Notes: a model not told the origin generated them from the sequence alone. A stretch of DNA of 64,000 bases from Pseudotabrizicola alkalilacus (GCF_003443995.1 NZ_QWEY01000011.1:114491-178490), one strand, 5' to 3'; shown: positions 17,795 through 26,339, numbered from the stretch's first letter. Numbers and translations are program-made.

Positions 17795-18582
17795 GCACCA
17801 ACTCTTCGCTTTGCGGACAAGTCGCGGCGGCGCTGATCAGTGGCAAGCTGAAAACTGTCGATCTGACCAATACACTGTCTGCCGATTTTCCGGTCATCGT
17901 TTTGCCGGCCGAATTTGGCCAGTGTGCGCCCTTCCGCATCGAAACCCTGTCGCGATATGACGAAAATGGTCCGGCCTGGTACTGGAACAACATTACTATG
18001 AATGAGCACACTGGCACCCATTTTGATGCTCCTGCGCATTGGGTGACGGGGCGGGATCTGCCGCACAATACGGTCGATGCGGTTCCGGTCAGCGATTTTG
18101 TGGCTCCAGCCGTAGTTGTCGACATCTCTGCTGAAGCTGCGGCTGATGCAGATTTCATCGTGACACGCAGCTTTCTTGAGGCATGGGAAGTCAGACACGG
18201 AAAAATCCCGCCGCGCCACTGGGTGGCTTTGCGCAGTGACTGGTACAAGCGTGTCGGTACACCTGAATATCTGAATCTGAAAGAAGACGGTGCGCATTCC
18301 CCCGGACCGGATGCAGCTGCCATGGAGTTTCTGGTGCATGAGCGCGATTGCATCGGGCTGGCGGTAGAGACAGTGGGCACGGATGCTGGGCAGGCCTCGC
18401 ATTTCAATCCGCCGCTGCCCGCCCACTCGATCCTGCATGGGAATGGTCGCTATGGGCTGCAATGCCTCACCAACCTTGATAAATTGCCGGTCTTTGGTGC
18501 GATGATCGTCGCGGCGCCGCTGAAGATCAAAGGCGGCTCTGGCAGTCCGCTGCGGGTTTTCGCCTTTTTTGACGCAGAGTAA
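17791..18582 (+). CDS. Cyclase-family metal-dependent hydrolase
   Basis: A 263-residue member of the cyclase/kynurenine-formamidase-like superfamily. The metal-binding signature HTGTHFDAPAHW is at about residues 72-83, and a late DAGQASHFNPPLPAHSIL region matches the second conserved block. Such enzymes hydrolyse amide, ester or lactone bonds. GTG 17791 overlaps the previous stop as GTGA and has AGAGAGG upstream; the frame is open further upstream inside the DUF35-SDR gene. It is the last gene of the CoA-ligase operon and may open a ring or lactone formed in that pathway (inference). Confidence 0.8.
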   Translation: MSTNSSLCGQVAAALISGKLKTVDLTNTLSADFPVIVLPAEFGQCAPFRIETLSRYDENGPAWYWNNITMNEHTGTHFDAPAHWVTGRDLPHNTVDAVPVSDFVAPAVVVDISAEAAADADFIVTRSFLEAWEVRHGKIPPRHWVALRSDWYKRVGTPEYLNLKEDGAHSPGPDAAAMEFLVHERDCIGLAVETVGTDAGQASHFNPPLPAHSILHGNGRYGLQCLTNLDKLPVFGAMIVAAPLKIKGGSGSPLRVFAFFDAE

Positions 18583-18604
18583 CGGGACCGGTTGCCGATC
18601 CCGT
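18582..18604. terminator. Weak bidirectional hairpin between convergent genes
   Basis: ACGGGA (18582-18587) pairs with TCCCGT (18599-18604) around an 11-base loop between the cyclase stop and the gntR stop. The stem is short and lacks a T-run near it. Confidence 0.3.
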
Positions 18605-18616
18605 CGAAAGGATCTT

Positions 18617-19276
18617 TTACGCAGCCACGGTGGCCATGCGGGCGCTGATTGTCATCGCGGTTCTGGTATAGTGCTCGGCAAGCAGTCGTACCGCTGTTTC
18701 TGCGTCGTGCGCCAAAACAGCGTCGGCAATTGCGCTGTGTTCGGCCTGAATATCCCGCCGGGATGGGCTGGGCGTTCCGGCGGCGATCAGGATCGGAATG
18801 CGGTAGCGTTCCGTTGTCGCATAAAGCCGTTCAAAAAACTCCAGCCGCCATGGCGACTGACAGGCGGCCAGCAACGCGCGGTGAAAGGCATAGTGCCGGG
18901 CCTCGATGTCCCACACGTTCACGATACTGCGTTCGACTTGCAGGTTGAGGGCATACAGTGCTGCAACAATTGCTGCTGACCAGTCATCATCGCCATGCTG
19001 AATGGACAGGCGCAAGGCATCGCTTTCTACCAGAATGCGGGTGTCGATCGCATCTTGCATTTCTTGCACCGACAGGGGGGCCACTTTGAACCCGCGCAGC
19101 GCCTCGGCCACGACAAGACGCTCGACCTGAAGCCTGCTCAGGGCCTCGCGCAGCGGCGAGAACCCCATGGCGTAACGCTCACTCAGATCGGCCATGCGCA
19201 GGGGTTGGCCTGCGGCAAGCTTGCCCTGGATGATGTCGCGACGGATGGCAAGATAGGCTTTCTCGGACAGTGTCAT
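18617..19276 (-). CDS. GntR-family regulator with FCD ligand domain
   Basis: A 219-residue FadR/VanR-type repressor. The N-terminal winged helix is visible (AYLAIRRDIIQGKLAAGQPLRMADLSERYAMGFSPLREALSRL, a standard GntR segment), followed by an all-helical FCD domain. Conserved metal-binding positions appear as D..RH (IEARHYAFHRAL), and a late HA-containing block is also present. It diverges from the gentisate-dioxygenase operon and probably controls it through the palindrome at 19330-19341. The effector is likely a small carboxylate or aromatic acid. Confidence 0.9.
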   Translation of the reverse strand: MTLSEKAYLAIRRDIIQGKLAAGQPLRMADLSERYAMGFSPLREALSRLQVERLVVAEALRGFKVAPLSVQEMQDAIDTRILVESDALRLSIQHGDDDWSAAIVAALYALNLQVERSIVNVWDIEARHYAFHRALLAACQSPWRLEFFERLYATTERYRIPILIAAGTPSPSRRDIQAEHSAIADAVLAHDAETAVRLLAEHYTRTAMTISARMATVAA

Positions 19277-19329
19277 GGAATCCTCCTGACCTTATTATGG
19301 CCCATGGCATTTAGTGTGGCAATTTCATA

Positions 19330-19341
19330 ATTTTCGAAAAT
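19330..19341. promoter_or_regulatory. Perfect palindrome, candidate GntR operator
   Basis: ATTTTCGAAAAT is a perfect 12-bp inverted repeat in the 125-bp divergent region between gntR and the dioxygenase gene. TATATT at 19343-19348 right beside it could be a -10 element for the plus-strand operon, though no good -35 is seen. Binding by the adjacent GntR protein is inference. Confidence 0.45.
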
Positions 19342-19401
19342 ATATATTGCTTTCGATTATGGCGAGGGACATAGTCGGGTAAGCATCAGAGGAGTTTTCC
19401 C

Positions 19402-20520
19402 ATGTCCAAGATCCATGAAAACCACCGCGAAGATGTCGCGGGTCGGGCCAATGTCGAAGACACGCCGGAATTGCTGGCGTATTACGATGATCTTGCCAAG
19501 CTTCAGGCTGGTGCGCTGTGGACCGTCGCCAACAAGATCGAACCATGGCAGCCCAAGTCGCAATCGGTGCCGGTCGTCTGGCGCTACGACGATCTGCGCG
19601 CGCATGTGTTGCGGTCGGTTGAGCTGGTGACGCCTGAAAAGGCGGGGCGGCGGGTGATCTATCTGAACAATCCGGGTCGGCAGGATGTGTCGGCGGCGGT
19701 CGGCTGGCTTTATGCCGGGCTGCAGGTGATGAATCCCGGTGAAAAGGCTGGCGCACACCGGCATTCCGCCAGCGCCGTGCGGTTCATCATGGAGGGCAGC
19801 GGCGCCTATACCGTGGTCGATGGGCACAAGATGACGCTGGGGCGCAACGACTTCGTGCTGACGCCGAACGGCACCTGGCATGAACATGCGGTCGACCCCG
19901 ATGGTACACCCTGCATCTGGCAGGACGGGCTGGACATCCCCTTTGTCAACGCGATGGAGGCGAACTTTTACGAGGTTCATCCGAACGGAACCGAGCCGGT
20001 TGCCTTTCCTGTCGATGACATGACCAAGACGTGGGGCAACCCCGGTCTGCGGCCATCGGCTGACTGGTCAAAACCCTATAGCCCGATGTTCAAATATGAA
20101 TGGGGGCCGACCTATGCGGCTTTGCTGAAATATGCCGAAAGCAGCGAAGGGTCGGTGTTTGACGGCCATTTGCTGGAATATGTGAACCCGGCAACCAATG
20201 GCCCGGTCATGCCGACGATGGGGGCCTCGATGCAGCGGCTTGCGCCCGGCCTGCACACACGGGCGCACCGCCACACCGGCAGCTATCTGTATCATTGCGC
20301 CAAAGGCTCGGGGCATTCGATCATTGACGGCAAGCGCTTTGACTGGTCCGAGCGGGATATCTTCTGCGTGCCGTCCTGGGCCTGGCATGAGCATGTCAAC
20401 GGTTCGGACTCTGAAGATGCGGTGTTGTTCTGCCTGTCGGATCTGCCGGTGATGCGTGCGCTGGGTCTGTACCGCGAACAAGCCTACGCGGAAAATGACG
20501 GCTATCAGCCGCTGGTTTAA
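19402..20520 (+). CDS. Gentisate 1,2-dioxygenase-type cupin
   Basis: A bicupin ring-cleavage dioxygenase of 372 residues. The first cupin carries the iron ligands His119 and His121 (AHRHSASAVRFIMEG) and His160 (WHEH). The second cupin (AHRHTGSYLYHCAKGSG) repeats the fold. The family opens gentisate, salicylate or 1-hydroxy-2-naphthoate between adjacent carbons; gentisate is the most likely, giving maleylpyruvate. It heads a four-gene operon with a fumarylpyruvate-type hydrolase next, which supports the gentisate pathway. Confidence 0.85.
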   Translation: MSKIHENHREDVAGRANVEDTPELLAYYDDLAKLQAGALWTVANKIEPWQPKSQSVPVVWRYDDLRAHVLRSVELVTPEKAGRRVIYLNNPGRQDVSAAVGWLYAGLQVMNPGEKAGAHRHSASAVRFIMEGSGAYTVVDGHKMTLGRNDFVLTPNGTWHEHAVDPDGTPCIWQDGLDIPFVNAMEANFYEVHPNGTEPVAFPVDDMTKTWGNPGLRPSADWSKPYSPMFKYEWGPTYAALLKYAESSEGSVFDGHLLEYVNPATNGPVMPTMGASMQRLAPGLHTRAHRHTGSYLYHCAKGSGHSIIDGKRFDWSERDIFCVPSWAWHEHVNGSDSEDAVLFCLSDLPVMRALGLYREQAYAENDGYQPLV

Positions 20521-20530
20521 GGATAACAAC

Positions 20531-21451
20531 ATGAAACTTGTGACTTATCGCGCCACGGTCGAGGCGGAGGCCCGTCTTGGGGTGATCGCCGGCGATCTGG
20601 TGGTTGATGCAGCCCTGCTGGGCGAGGCTTACGACGAGGCGATCCCTGACAGCATGCTTGGCCTGATCGACAGCGGGCGGCCGGGCCTTGCCGCCCTGTC
20701 CGCGCTGGTGGCAAAAGCGGGCGCGATGCCGCCCATCGGCACCGCGACGGCACTGGTCAATGTGACCTTGCTCGCCCCGATCCCGCGCCCGCGCAAGAAC
20801 GTCTTTGGCATCGGTCTGAACTATCTGGACCATGTCGCCGAAAGTGCGGCGGCGCTGGATACCGATGCCGCCCTGCCCAAACAGCCGGTGATTTTCTCCA
20901 AACCGCCCACCTCGGTCATCGGTCCAAACGAGCCGATTGCGCATAACAAAAGCATCACCCGTCAGCTTGACTGGGAGGTGGAGTTGGGCGTGGTGATCGG
21001 CACCACCGCCCGGCGGGTCACGCGGTCTAACGCGCTGAACCATGTCTTTGGCTACACCGTGCTGATCGACGTGTCGGCGCGCGATTGCCGCAGGGCCGGG
21101 CAGTGGATCTACTCCAAAGGGCAGGATACGTTCTGTCCGATGGGCCCGTGCATCGTCACCGCGGATGATATTCCCGATCCGCAGGTGCTTGACCTTTGGC
21201 TGACGCTCAACGGGGTGGAAAAGCAGCGGTCGAACACCTCGCATATGCTGTTCAAGGTCGATGAGCTGATTGCCGATCTGAGTCAGGGTATCACGCTGGA
21301 ACCGGGCGATATCATCGCCAGCGGCACCCCCGCCGGTGTGGGGGCGGGTCGCACCCCGCAGGAATGGATGTGGCCGGGCGATGTCGTGGTGGCGACGGTC
21401 GATGGCATCGGTACACTGCGCCATTCCATCGTTGATGCCACACCGGAGTAA
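20531..21451 (+). CDS. Fumarylacetoacetate hydrolase-family protein, probable fumarylpyruvate/maleylpyruvate hydrolase
   Basis: A 306-residue FAH-superfamily enzyme. The conserved FGIGLNYLDHVAE and the metal-site region QLDWEVELGVVIG (with two glutamates) are present, as is the late ASGTPAGVG motif. It should hydrolyse the C-C bond of the ring-cleavage product to pyruvate and fumarate or maleate. ATG 20531 lies 10 bases after the dioxygenase stop. No maleylpyruvate isomerase is seen in the window, so this enzyme may act on maleylpyruvate directly, or the isomerase lies elsewhere. Confidence 0.85.
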   Translation: MKLVTYRATVEAEARLGVIAGDLVVDAALLGEAYDEAIPDSMLGLIDSGRPGLAALSALVAKAGAMPPIGTATALVNVTLLAPIPRPRKNVFGIGLNYLDHVAESAAALDTDAALPKQPVIFSKPPTSVIGPNEPIAHNKSITRQLDWEVELGVVIGTTARRVTRSNALNHVFGYTVLIDVSARDCRRAGQWIYSKGQDTFCPMGPCIVTADDIPDPQVLDLWLTLNGVEKQRSNTSHMLFKVDELIADLSQGITLEPGDIIASGTPAGVGAGRTPQEWMWPGDVVVATVDGIGTLRHSIVDATPE

Positions 21452-21455
21452 GCCG

Positions 21456-22394
21456 ATGATCAGTCCTGCCGTCGTCTTTACCGCTGCTGTCGTTCAGATG
21501 GCCTCTGATCCCGGCGATCCGCTGGCAACCGCCAGAACCGCGGCCGACAGATTGCGCGAGGCGGCGGCAAACGGCGCGCGATTGGTGGTCTTTCCCGAGG
21601 CGCTGATCGGTGGTTATCCCAAGGGGGCCAGCTTTGGTGCGCCGATCGGGATGCGCAAACCCGAAGGCCGCGCGGCATTTGCCCGCTATCATGCGGCGGC
21701 GATAGATCTGGACGGACCCGAGGTGGCAGTGCTGGCCGAAGCCTGCGCCGAAACCGGGGTCTTTGCCGTGGTCGGCGTGATCGAACGTGACGGGGCGACG
21801 GTCTATTGCACCGCGCTCTATTTCGACGGCGACAAGGGGCTGGTCGGCAAGCACCGCAAGCTGATGCCCACGGCGGCAGAGCGGTTGATCTGGGGGTTTG
21901 GCGACGGGTCTACCCTGCCGGTGTTCAAGACCGATATGGGCACCATCGGCGCAGTGATCTGCTGGGAAAACTACATGCCCGCGCTCAGGATGCACATGTA
22001 TCATCAGGGCGTCAGCCTGTACTGCGCCCCGACCGCAGATGACCGCGACACCTGGTTGCCGACGATGCAGCACATCGCGATGGAAGGGCGGACATTCGTG
22101 TTGACGGCCTGTCAGTATATCACCCGCGCCGCTTACGGCCCGGATCACGAAAGCGCGCTTGGCGATGAACCGCAGACGGTGATGATGCGCGGCGGATCGG
22201 CGATCATCGGCCCCTTGGGCAAGGTGATGGCCGGGCCGGATTTCAGTGGTGAAACCATCCTCTACGCCAAGATCGACCCGTCCGAAGTTATGCGCGCGAA
22301 GTATGATTTCGACGTGACCGGCCATTATGCCCGCCCCGATGTGTTTCAGCTGGCGGTGGATACCGGCGCCAAGAAAGCCGTGCGGGAAATCTGA
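21456..22394 (+). CDS. Nitrilase (C-N hydrolase family)
   Basis: A 312-residue nitrilase with the complete catalytic triad: Glu48 (VVFPEALIGGYP), Lys135 (HRKLMPT) and Cys169 (CWENYMP). The CWE.. and RKL.PT..E contexts are those of true nitrilases that turn aliphatic or arylaliphatic nitriles directly into acids plus ammonia. It starts 4 bases after the hydrolase stop and its own stop overlaps the next start. In this operon it could supply a hydroxy-aromatic acid from a nitrile; the substrate is not known. Confidence 0.88.
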   Translation: MISPAVVFTAAVVQMASDPGDPLATARTAADRLREAAANGARLVVFPEALIGGYPKGASFGAPIGMRKPEGRAAFARYHAAAIDLDGPEVAVLAEACAETGVFAVVGVIERDGATVYCTALYFDGDKGLVGKHRKLMPTAAERLIWGFGDGSTLPVFKTDMGTIGAVICWENYMPALRMHMYHQGVSLYCAPTADDRDTWLPTMQHIAMEGRTFVLTACQYITRAAYGPDHESALGDEPQTVMMRGGSAIIGPLGKVMAGPDFSGETILYAKIDPSEVMRAKYDFDVTGHYARPDVFQLAVDTGAKKAVREI

Positions 22395-23020
22395 TGCGCT
22401 GGGATCTGGACAAGGTTGCAACGTCGATTGCATATAAGCTGCTGGCGGCAACCGTCATGCCGCGCCCGATTGCCTGGGTCGTGACGCAGGACGCGCTGAA
22501 TCAGGTTAACGCAGCCCCCTATTCGTTTTTCAACGTCATGGGCTCCGCTCCGCCGACCATTGCGCTGGGCATGCTCGCCGACCCCGCGCGCGGGCTCAAG
22601 GACAGTGCGCGCAATATCCTCGATACTGGCGAGTTCACCGTCTGCCTTGTGCCGGAGCGGCTGGCAGCCGCGGCGAACCTGACTTCGATCGACGCGCCGC
22701 GCGGGATGAATGAACTGGACCTTGCCAAACTTGCCACCCTGCCTTCGGCACATATAAAACCGCCCCGGATCGCCGACAGCCCTGTGGCCTTTGAATGCCG
22801 TACTCATACAACGGTTGAAACCGGGCCCGGACAGCTGGTGGTGATCGGACAGGTTATCGCGGTGCATATCGACGACCGCTACATTCTGGATCCCGACAAG
22901 GCGCATATTGATACCCCCGCGCTTGATCTTGTCGCGCGGTCTTATGGGTCTGATTATGTGCGCAGCCGGGATACGTTCCAGCTTCAGCGGCCAAGCTGGG
23001 CGGACCAGTCCCAAATCTGA
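22394..23020 (+). CDS. Flavin reductase-like FMN-binding split-barrel protein
   Basis: A 208-residue protein of the flavin-reductase-like family, with the N-terminal segment TVMPRPIAWVVTQDALNQVN and NAAPYSFFNVMGSAPPTIALG typical of FMN-binding split barrels. Such proteins often reduce FMN for a two-component monooxygenase. Its start overlaps the nitrilase stop (TGATG). No partner monooxygenase is present in the window, so it may serve an enzyme encoded elsewhere or act alone. Confidence 0.82.
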   Translation: MRWDLDKVATSIAYKLLAATVMPRPIAWVVTQDALNQVNAAPYSFFNVMGSAPPTIALGMLADPARGLKDSARNILDTGEFTVCLVPERLAAAANLTSIDAPRGMNELDLAKLATLPSAHIKPPRIADSPVAFECRTHTTVETGPGQLVVIGQVIAVHIDDRYILDPDKAHIDTPALDLVARSYGSDYVRSRDTFQLQRPSWADQSQI

Positions 23021-23551
23021 TACGGGGTTCCTTGTGTTTTCCGACAATGATGGGGACAGGCAGCTTTGCTGCAAGGCAGGCTTCTGTGCGCACGGGGTCA
23101 GCGTGGACAGGTCCGAAGATCTAATATCAGAATTTTGGTCAACCCTGATGGGCCAGCGCGGTCATGATGCCGCGCAGCTCCGCCAATCCCTTGAGCCGAC
23201 CAATGGCCGGATACCCCGGCTGTGCCTTGCGGGTCAGGCCGTCCAGAATATCCTGACCGTGGTCAGGCCGCATCGGAATTTGCCAATCGGCCCGGTTCGC
23301 CGCCTTGCGGCGGTTCTGCTGCGGGAGCCGAGACGATAGCAGCGTGTGTTGAGTGTGTGGGCATCTGCCTCTTTTCCGGTTGGTCACGCCACCAGGACAG
23401 ATGGGGCACCGCTGACGATTGCCACGAAGGCAGTAGGTTTGGCCAAATACGGTCGATACTCGGTGCAAGATGCTGAAATGGCGGCATAGTCAGTGGATAC
23501 TGCGGGACAAGTCGCTGATACTGAAACCTCTCAGTGATTTCCGAGGCCCCT
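23021..23551. other. Non-coding region with a gene remnant
   Basis: This 531-bp region lies between the gentisate operon and an FAD oxidoreductase gene. It contains the uxuA fragment at 23139-23279 on the minus strand. I see no other intact gene, no terminal repeats and no clear terminator. It looks like a rearrangement scar. Confidence 0.6.
23139..23279 (-). pseudogene. uxuA: 3'-terminal remnant of mannonate dehydratase gene
   Basis: The minus-strand translation reads [15 protein letters not shown] followed by [20 protein letters not shown] and [11 protein letters not shown], then a stop. This is the recognisable C-terminus of UxuA, which is normally about 400 residues long. Only about 46 residues remain, and the sequence directly upstream (about 23280-23470) has no UxuA similarity that I can see. 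The fragment is likely not expressed and marks a deletion or insertion breakpoint. Confidence 0.7.
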
Positions 23552-24877
23552 ATGTCCCCTCTTATCCACCACATCAGCAGTGACGAAACGCTCCCGGCTT
23601 CGGCCGATGTTGTGGTAATCGGCGGCGGGATCGTGGGCACAAGCGCCGCCTATTTCCTGGCGCGGCGCGGCCTGTCGGTCGCGCTGCTTGAAAAGGGATA
23701 TGTCGGCTGCGAACAGTCAAGCCGGAACTGGGGATGGTGCCGGCGGCAAAACCGCGATGCCCGCGAGATGCCGATTGCCAATCTGGCAATGCGGCTGTGG
23801 GAAGAGATGACGGCAGAGATCGGACAGGATCTTGGGTTCCGCCGCTGTGGGCTGACCTATGCCACCAATGATCCCCAGCAGCTTGCAGACTGGGATAAAT
23901 GGCGCGATGTTGCCCGGCAGTTTGATGTCAGAACGCGAATCCTCACCGCGACCGAGGCTGCCGGGGCCGTACCCGCCGCCGATGGGCGCACATGGCTGGG
24001 GGGTGTTCATGCCGCCGAAGACGGCAAGGCCGAGCCTGCGCTTGCCGCACCGCGGATTGCCGAGGGTGCGCGCAAACATGGCGCGACCATTCACCAGAAT
24101 TGTGCAGCACGCGGTCTGGACATCACGAATGGTCAGGTTAGCGGGGTTGTCACGGAAAAGGGCCTGATCCGCACCAGCGCTGTGATCTGTGCCGCCGGGG
24201 CTTGGGCTTCGGCATTTCTGCGCATGCATTCGGTGTCCATGCCGCAGGCGAGTGCGCGCCAAACCTCACTTCGGACCGGCCCGGCGCCCGATTTCGGCGA
24301 AGCGGTCTACACCCCGGATTTTGCCATGACGCGCCGGCTTGATGGCAGCTACACCATCGCCGTAAGTGGCCGGGCGACGCTGGAAATCACGCCACAAGGT
24401 CTCCGCTATCTGCGCCCGTTCCTGCCGATGTTCTTGAAACGTCTGAAGGCGGTGGAGATTGGCATCGGCCGGTCGTTCTTTGACGGCCCGGAGTCAATGC
24501 GCGGCTGGCGGCTTGATCAGCCCACCCCGTTCGAGCGTATCCGTGTTCTGGACCCGGCGCCGGACCAGCGGATGCTGACAAAGATCAAAACGCGGGTAGC
24601 TACGATGTTCCCCGGCGTTGCCGATGTCGGCGTCGTATCGACGTGGGGCAGCTATATCGATTCAACGCCTGACGCGGTGCCCGTGATCTCTCACGTGAAC
24701 CGTGTCGGAGGTGTAGTCATTGCTGCGGGTTGCTCCGGGCACGGCTTTGGCGCGGGCCCCGGCTTTGGTCATCTGGCGGCTGATCTGGCCGCCGGTGGTG
24801 CGACCTGCGTTGATCCGACACCCTTCCGCCTGTCGCGCTTTGCGGATCGCTCCAAGATCGAGGTTGGCGATTTCTGA
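23552..24877 (+). CDS. FAD-dependent oxidoreductase (DAO/DadA family)
   Basis: A 441-residue flavoprotein of the D-amino-acid oxidase family. The Rossmann fingerprint DVVVIGGGIVGTSAAYFLARRG is near the N-terminus, followed by EKGYVGCEQSSRNWGWCRRQ, where family members bind FAD. A late GVVIAAGCSGHGFGAGPGFG closes the FAD site. It should oxidise an amine or amino acid at C-N. ATG 23552 is favoured over GTG 23534 because GAGG lies 5 bases upstream. The gene stands alone on the plus strand. Confidence 0.85.
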   Translation: MSPLIHHISSDETLPASADVVVIGGGIVGTSAAYFLARRGLSVALLEKGYVGCEQSSRNWGWCRRQNRDAREMPIANLAMRLWEEMTAEIGQDLGFRRCGLTYATNDPQQLADWDKWRDVARQFDVRTRILTATEAAGAVPAADGRTWLGGVHAAEDGKAEPALAAPRIAEGARKHGATIHQNCAARGLDITNGQVSGVVTEKGLIRTSAVICAAGAWASAFLRMHSVSMPQASARQTSLRTGPAPDFGEAVYTPDFAMTRRLDGSYTIAVSGRATLEITPQGLRYLRPFLPMFLKRLKAVEIGIGRSFFDGPESMRGWRLDQPTPFERIRVLDPAPDQRMLTKIKTRVATMFPGVADVGVVSTWGSYIDSTPDAVPVISHVNRVGGVVIAAGCSGHGFGAGPGFGHLAADLAAGGATCVDPTPFRLSRFADRSKIEVGDF

Positions 24878-25316
24878 ACAATTCAGTCTCCAGCACCTTG
24901 GGGGAAACCTTGCCTGAGCGATGATCTGATGTCGCGTTTCACGGCATCGAGGTCAGCCTGTGACCCAAAAAAAAGCTGGCGGCCTGCACAGATGGACTCC
25001 CCTCGACAGCCATTCGGTCCCGGTGGGTCGTGATCGGTTGTCCAGAGACATCACGGCACCTGCCATTGGTTTCATGTGTGGCCTACAGGCCGGATGTGCC
25101 TGACGTGTGCTCGCAACGCTTTATGCGGCGACTCGACGGTACGTGAGAGTGCAGAGTGACCTGCCGCGCTGCAAGCACGGACAAAACGCAAAAGCCCCTG
25201 CCGGTTTGCTGCCTGACTGGAGGGGCTTGTGCTGCAAGTTCCGGCATTGCGGCACATTCTGCCAGATGTCTGGCGCTATGTTTGGCAGACAGGTCAATCT
25301 GACAGGAAACACAGAC
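24878..25316. other. Intergenic region without recognised gene
   Basis: This 439-bp region has an A8 tract near 24964 and the hairpin described at 25192-25228. No reading frame resembles a known protein; the in-frame extension upstream of the next gene (from 25107) looks non-coding. Confidence 0.5.
25192..25228 (-). terminator. Terminator-like hairpin on the minus strand
   Basis: AAGCCCCT (25192-25199) pairs with AGGGGCTT (25221-25228) around a 21-base loop. On the minus strand the stem is followed by TTGCGTTTTG, as in an intrinsic terminator. No minus-strand gene precedes it, so it may end a small RNA or act in the leader of the plus-strand gene. Confidence 0.35.
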
Positions 25317-25985
25317 ATGGATCGCTTCCGCCCGAAATATGTGACGTTTGATACCCACGGCACGCTGATCAACTTTCAGATGGCGGACGCTGCCCGCGAT
25401 CTGTACGGCCATCTTCTGGATGAGCCGCGCATGGAGGAATTCATCCGAAACTTTCAGGGTTATCGCTTTGACGAGGTGATGCAGGACTGGAAGCCATACG
25501 CCGATGTGGTTCACAATGCATTGGAACGCGCCTGTCGCCGCAATGGCATTGCCTTCCGGGCCGAAGATGCGGAAATGATCTACAACCGCATTCCAACCTG
25601 GGGTCCGCATCCTGACGTGCCGGCAGGGCTGGCTAAACTGGCCAAAGAGATTCCGCTGGTCACCATCACCAATTCGATGAAGGTGCAGATTCCGTCGAAC
25701 ATCGCCAAACTCGGCGCGCCGTTCCATGCTGTTTTGACCGCAGAAGAGGCGGGCGCATACAAACCGCATTTCAAGGCGTTCGAATACATGTTCGACACTC
25801 TGGGATGCGGGCCCGAGGATATTACCCACGTCTCGTCATCCTTCCGCCACGATCTGATTTCGGCTTATGATCTGGGGATCAAAAGCAAGGTCTGGGTCAA
25901 CCGTGGCCATGAGCCTGCCAACCCCTTTTACGAATACACGGAAATCCGCGATATATCGTACCTGCCCGGCGTTTTTGGAATCTGA
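25317..25985 (+). CDS. HAD-superfamily hydrolase, type II haloacid dehalogenase-like
   Basis: A 222-residue HAD-fold protein. Motif I is TFDTHGTLINF with nucleophile Asp12; motif II is TITNSMK; the conserved Lys lies in EAGAYKPHFKAF; and motif III-like VSSSFRHDLISAYDLG matches the L-2-haloacid dehalogenase subgroup, including the trailing KVWVNRGHE. ATG 25317 has AGGA upstream. It may dehalogenate a 2-haloacid or act as a phosphatase; sequence alone does not decide. A good terminator follows at 26012-26033. Confidence 0.82.
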   Translation: MDRFRPKYVTFDTHGTLINFQMADAARDLYGHLLDEPRMEEFIRNFQGYRFDEVMQDWKPYADVVHNALERACRRNGIAFRAEDAEMIYNRIPTWGPHPDVPAGLAKLAKEIPLVTITNSMKVQIPSNIAKLGAPFHAVLTAEEAGAYKPHFKAFEYMFDTLGCGPEDITHVSSSFRHDLISAYDLGIKSKVWVNRGHEPANPFYEYTEIRDISYLPGVFGI

Positions 25986-26339
25986 TCCGGCACCGCTCTG
26001 AACAGGACTGTGGCGCTCCCTCACCGGAGCGCCGCATGCTTTTGTGAGGGAAGCCTCCCTTTCAGAGGTATGAGGGGTAGTCTGACGGGATCATTGGCGA
26101 TTGTGTCTTCGGAGTTGAACGCGCTGTGGCGTTCGATCTGGCAGACGGTCGCCGCCTGATCCTGGCTGACAACCCCGCCCAGCTTTACCGAATTGCGCCG
26201 CGCTTTTCCCAATGGGAGGCGCGGCGCAGTCTTGTGAAAGTATCGGCCGGATTTGATAGAAACCTTCAGACCGAAGCAGGGGGTACGGTTATCAACCCCC
26301 GGTCCCGGATGTGGGTGGTGCTGCGTGACCCCCCCCGTT
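25986..26339. other. Intergenic region between converging genes
   Basis: After the terminator at 26012-26033, this 354-bp region holds only short open frames. One plus-strand frame (26126-26392) reads smoothly but overlaps the permease gene end and matches nothing that I recognise. Confidence 0.5.
26012..26033 (+). terminator. Rho-independent terminator after the HAD gene
   Basis: GGCGCTCC (26012-26019) pairs perfectly with GGAGCGCC (26026-26033) around the 6-base loop CTCACC, followed by GCATGCTTTTG. It lies 26 bases after the HAD-gene stop. Confidence 0.7.

Noticed and set aside
24878..25316. Possible insertion-sequence relic after the FAD oxidoreductase
   Set aside because: One stretch loosely recalled a transposase start, but it is broken by stops and has no inverted repeats or target duplications.
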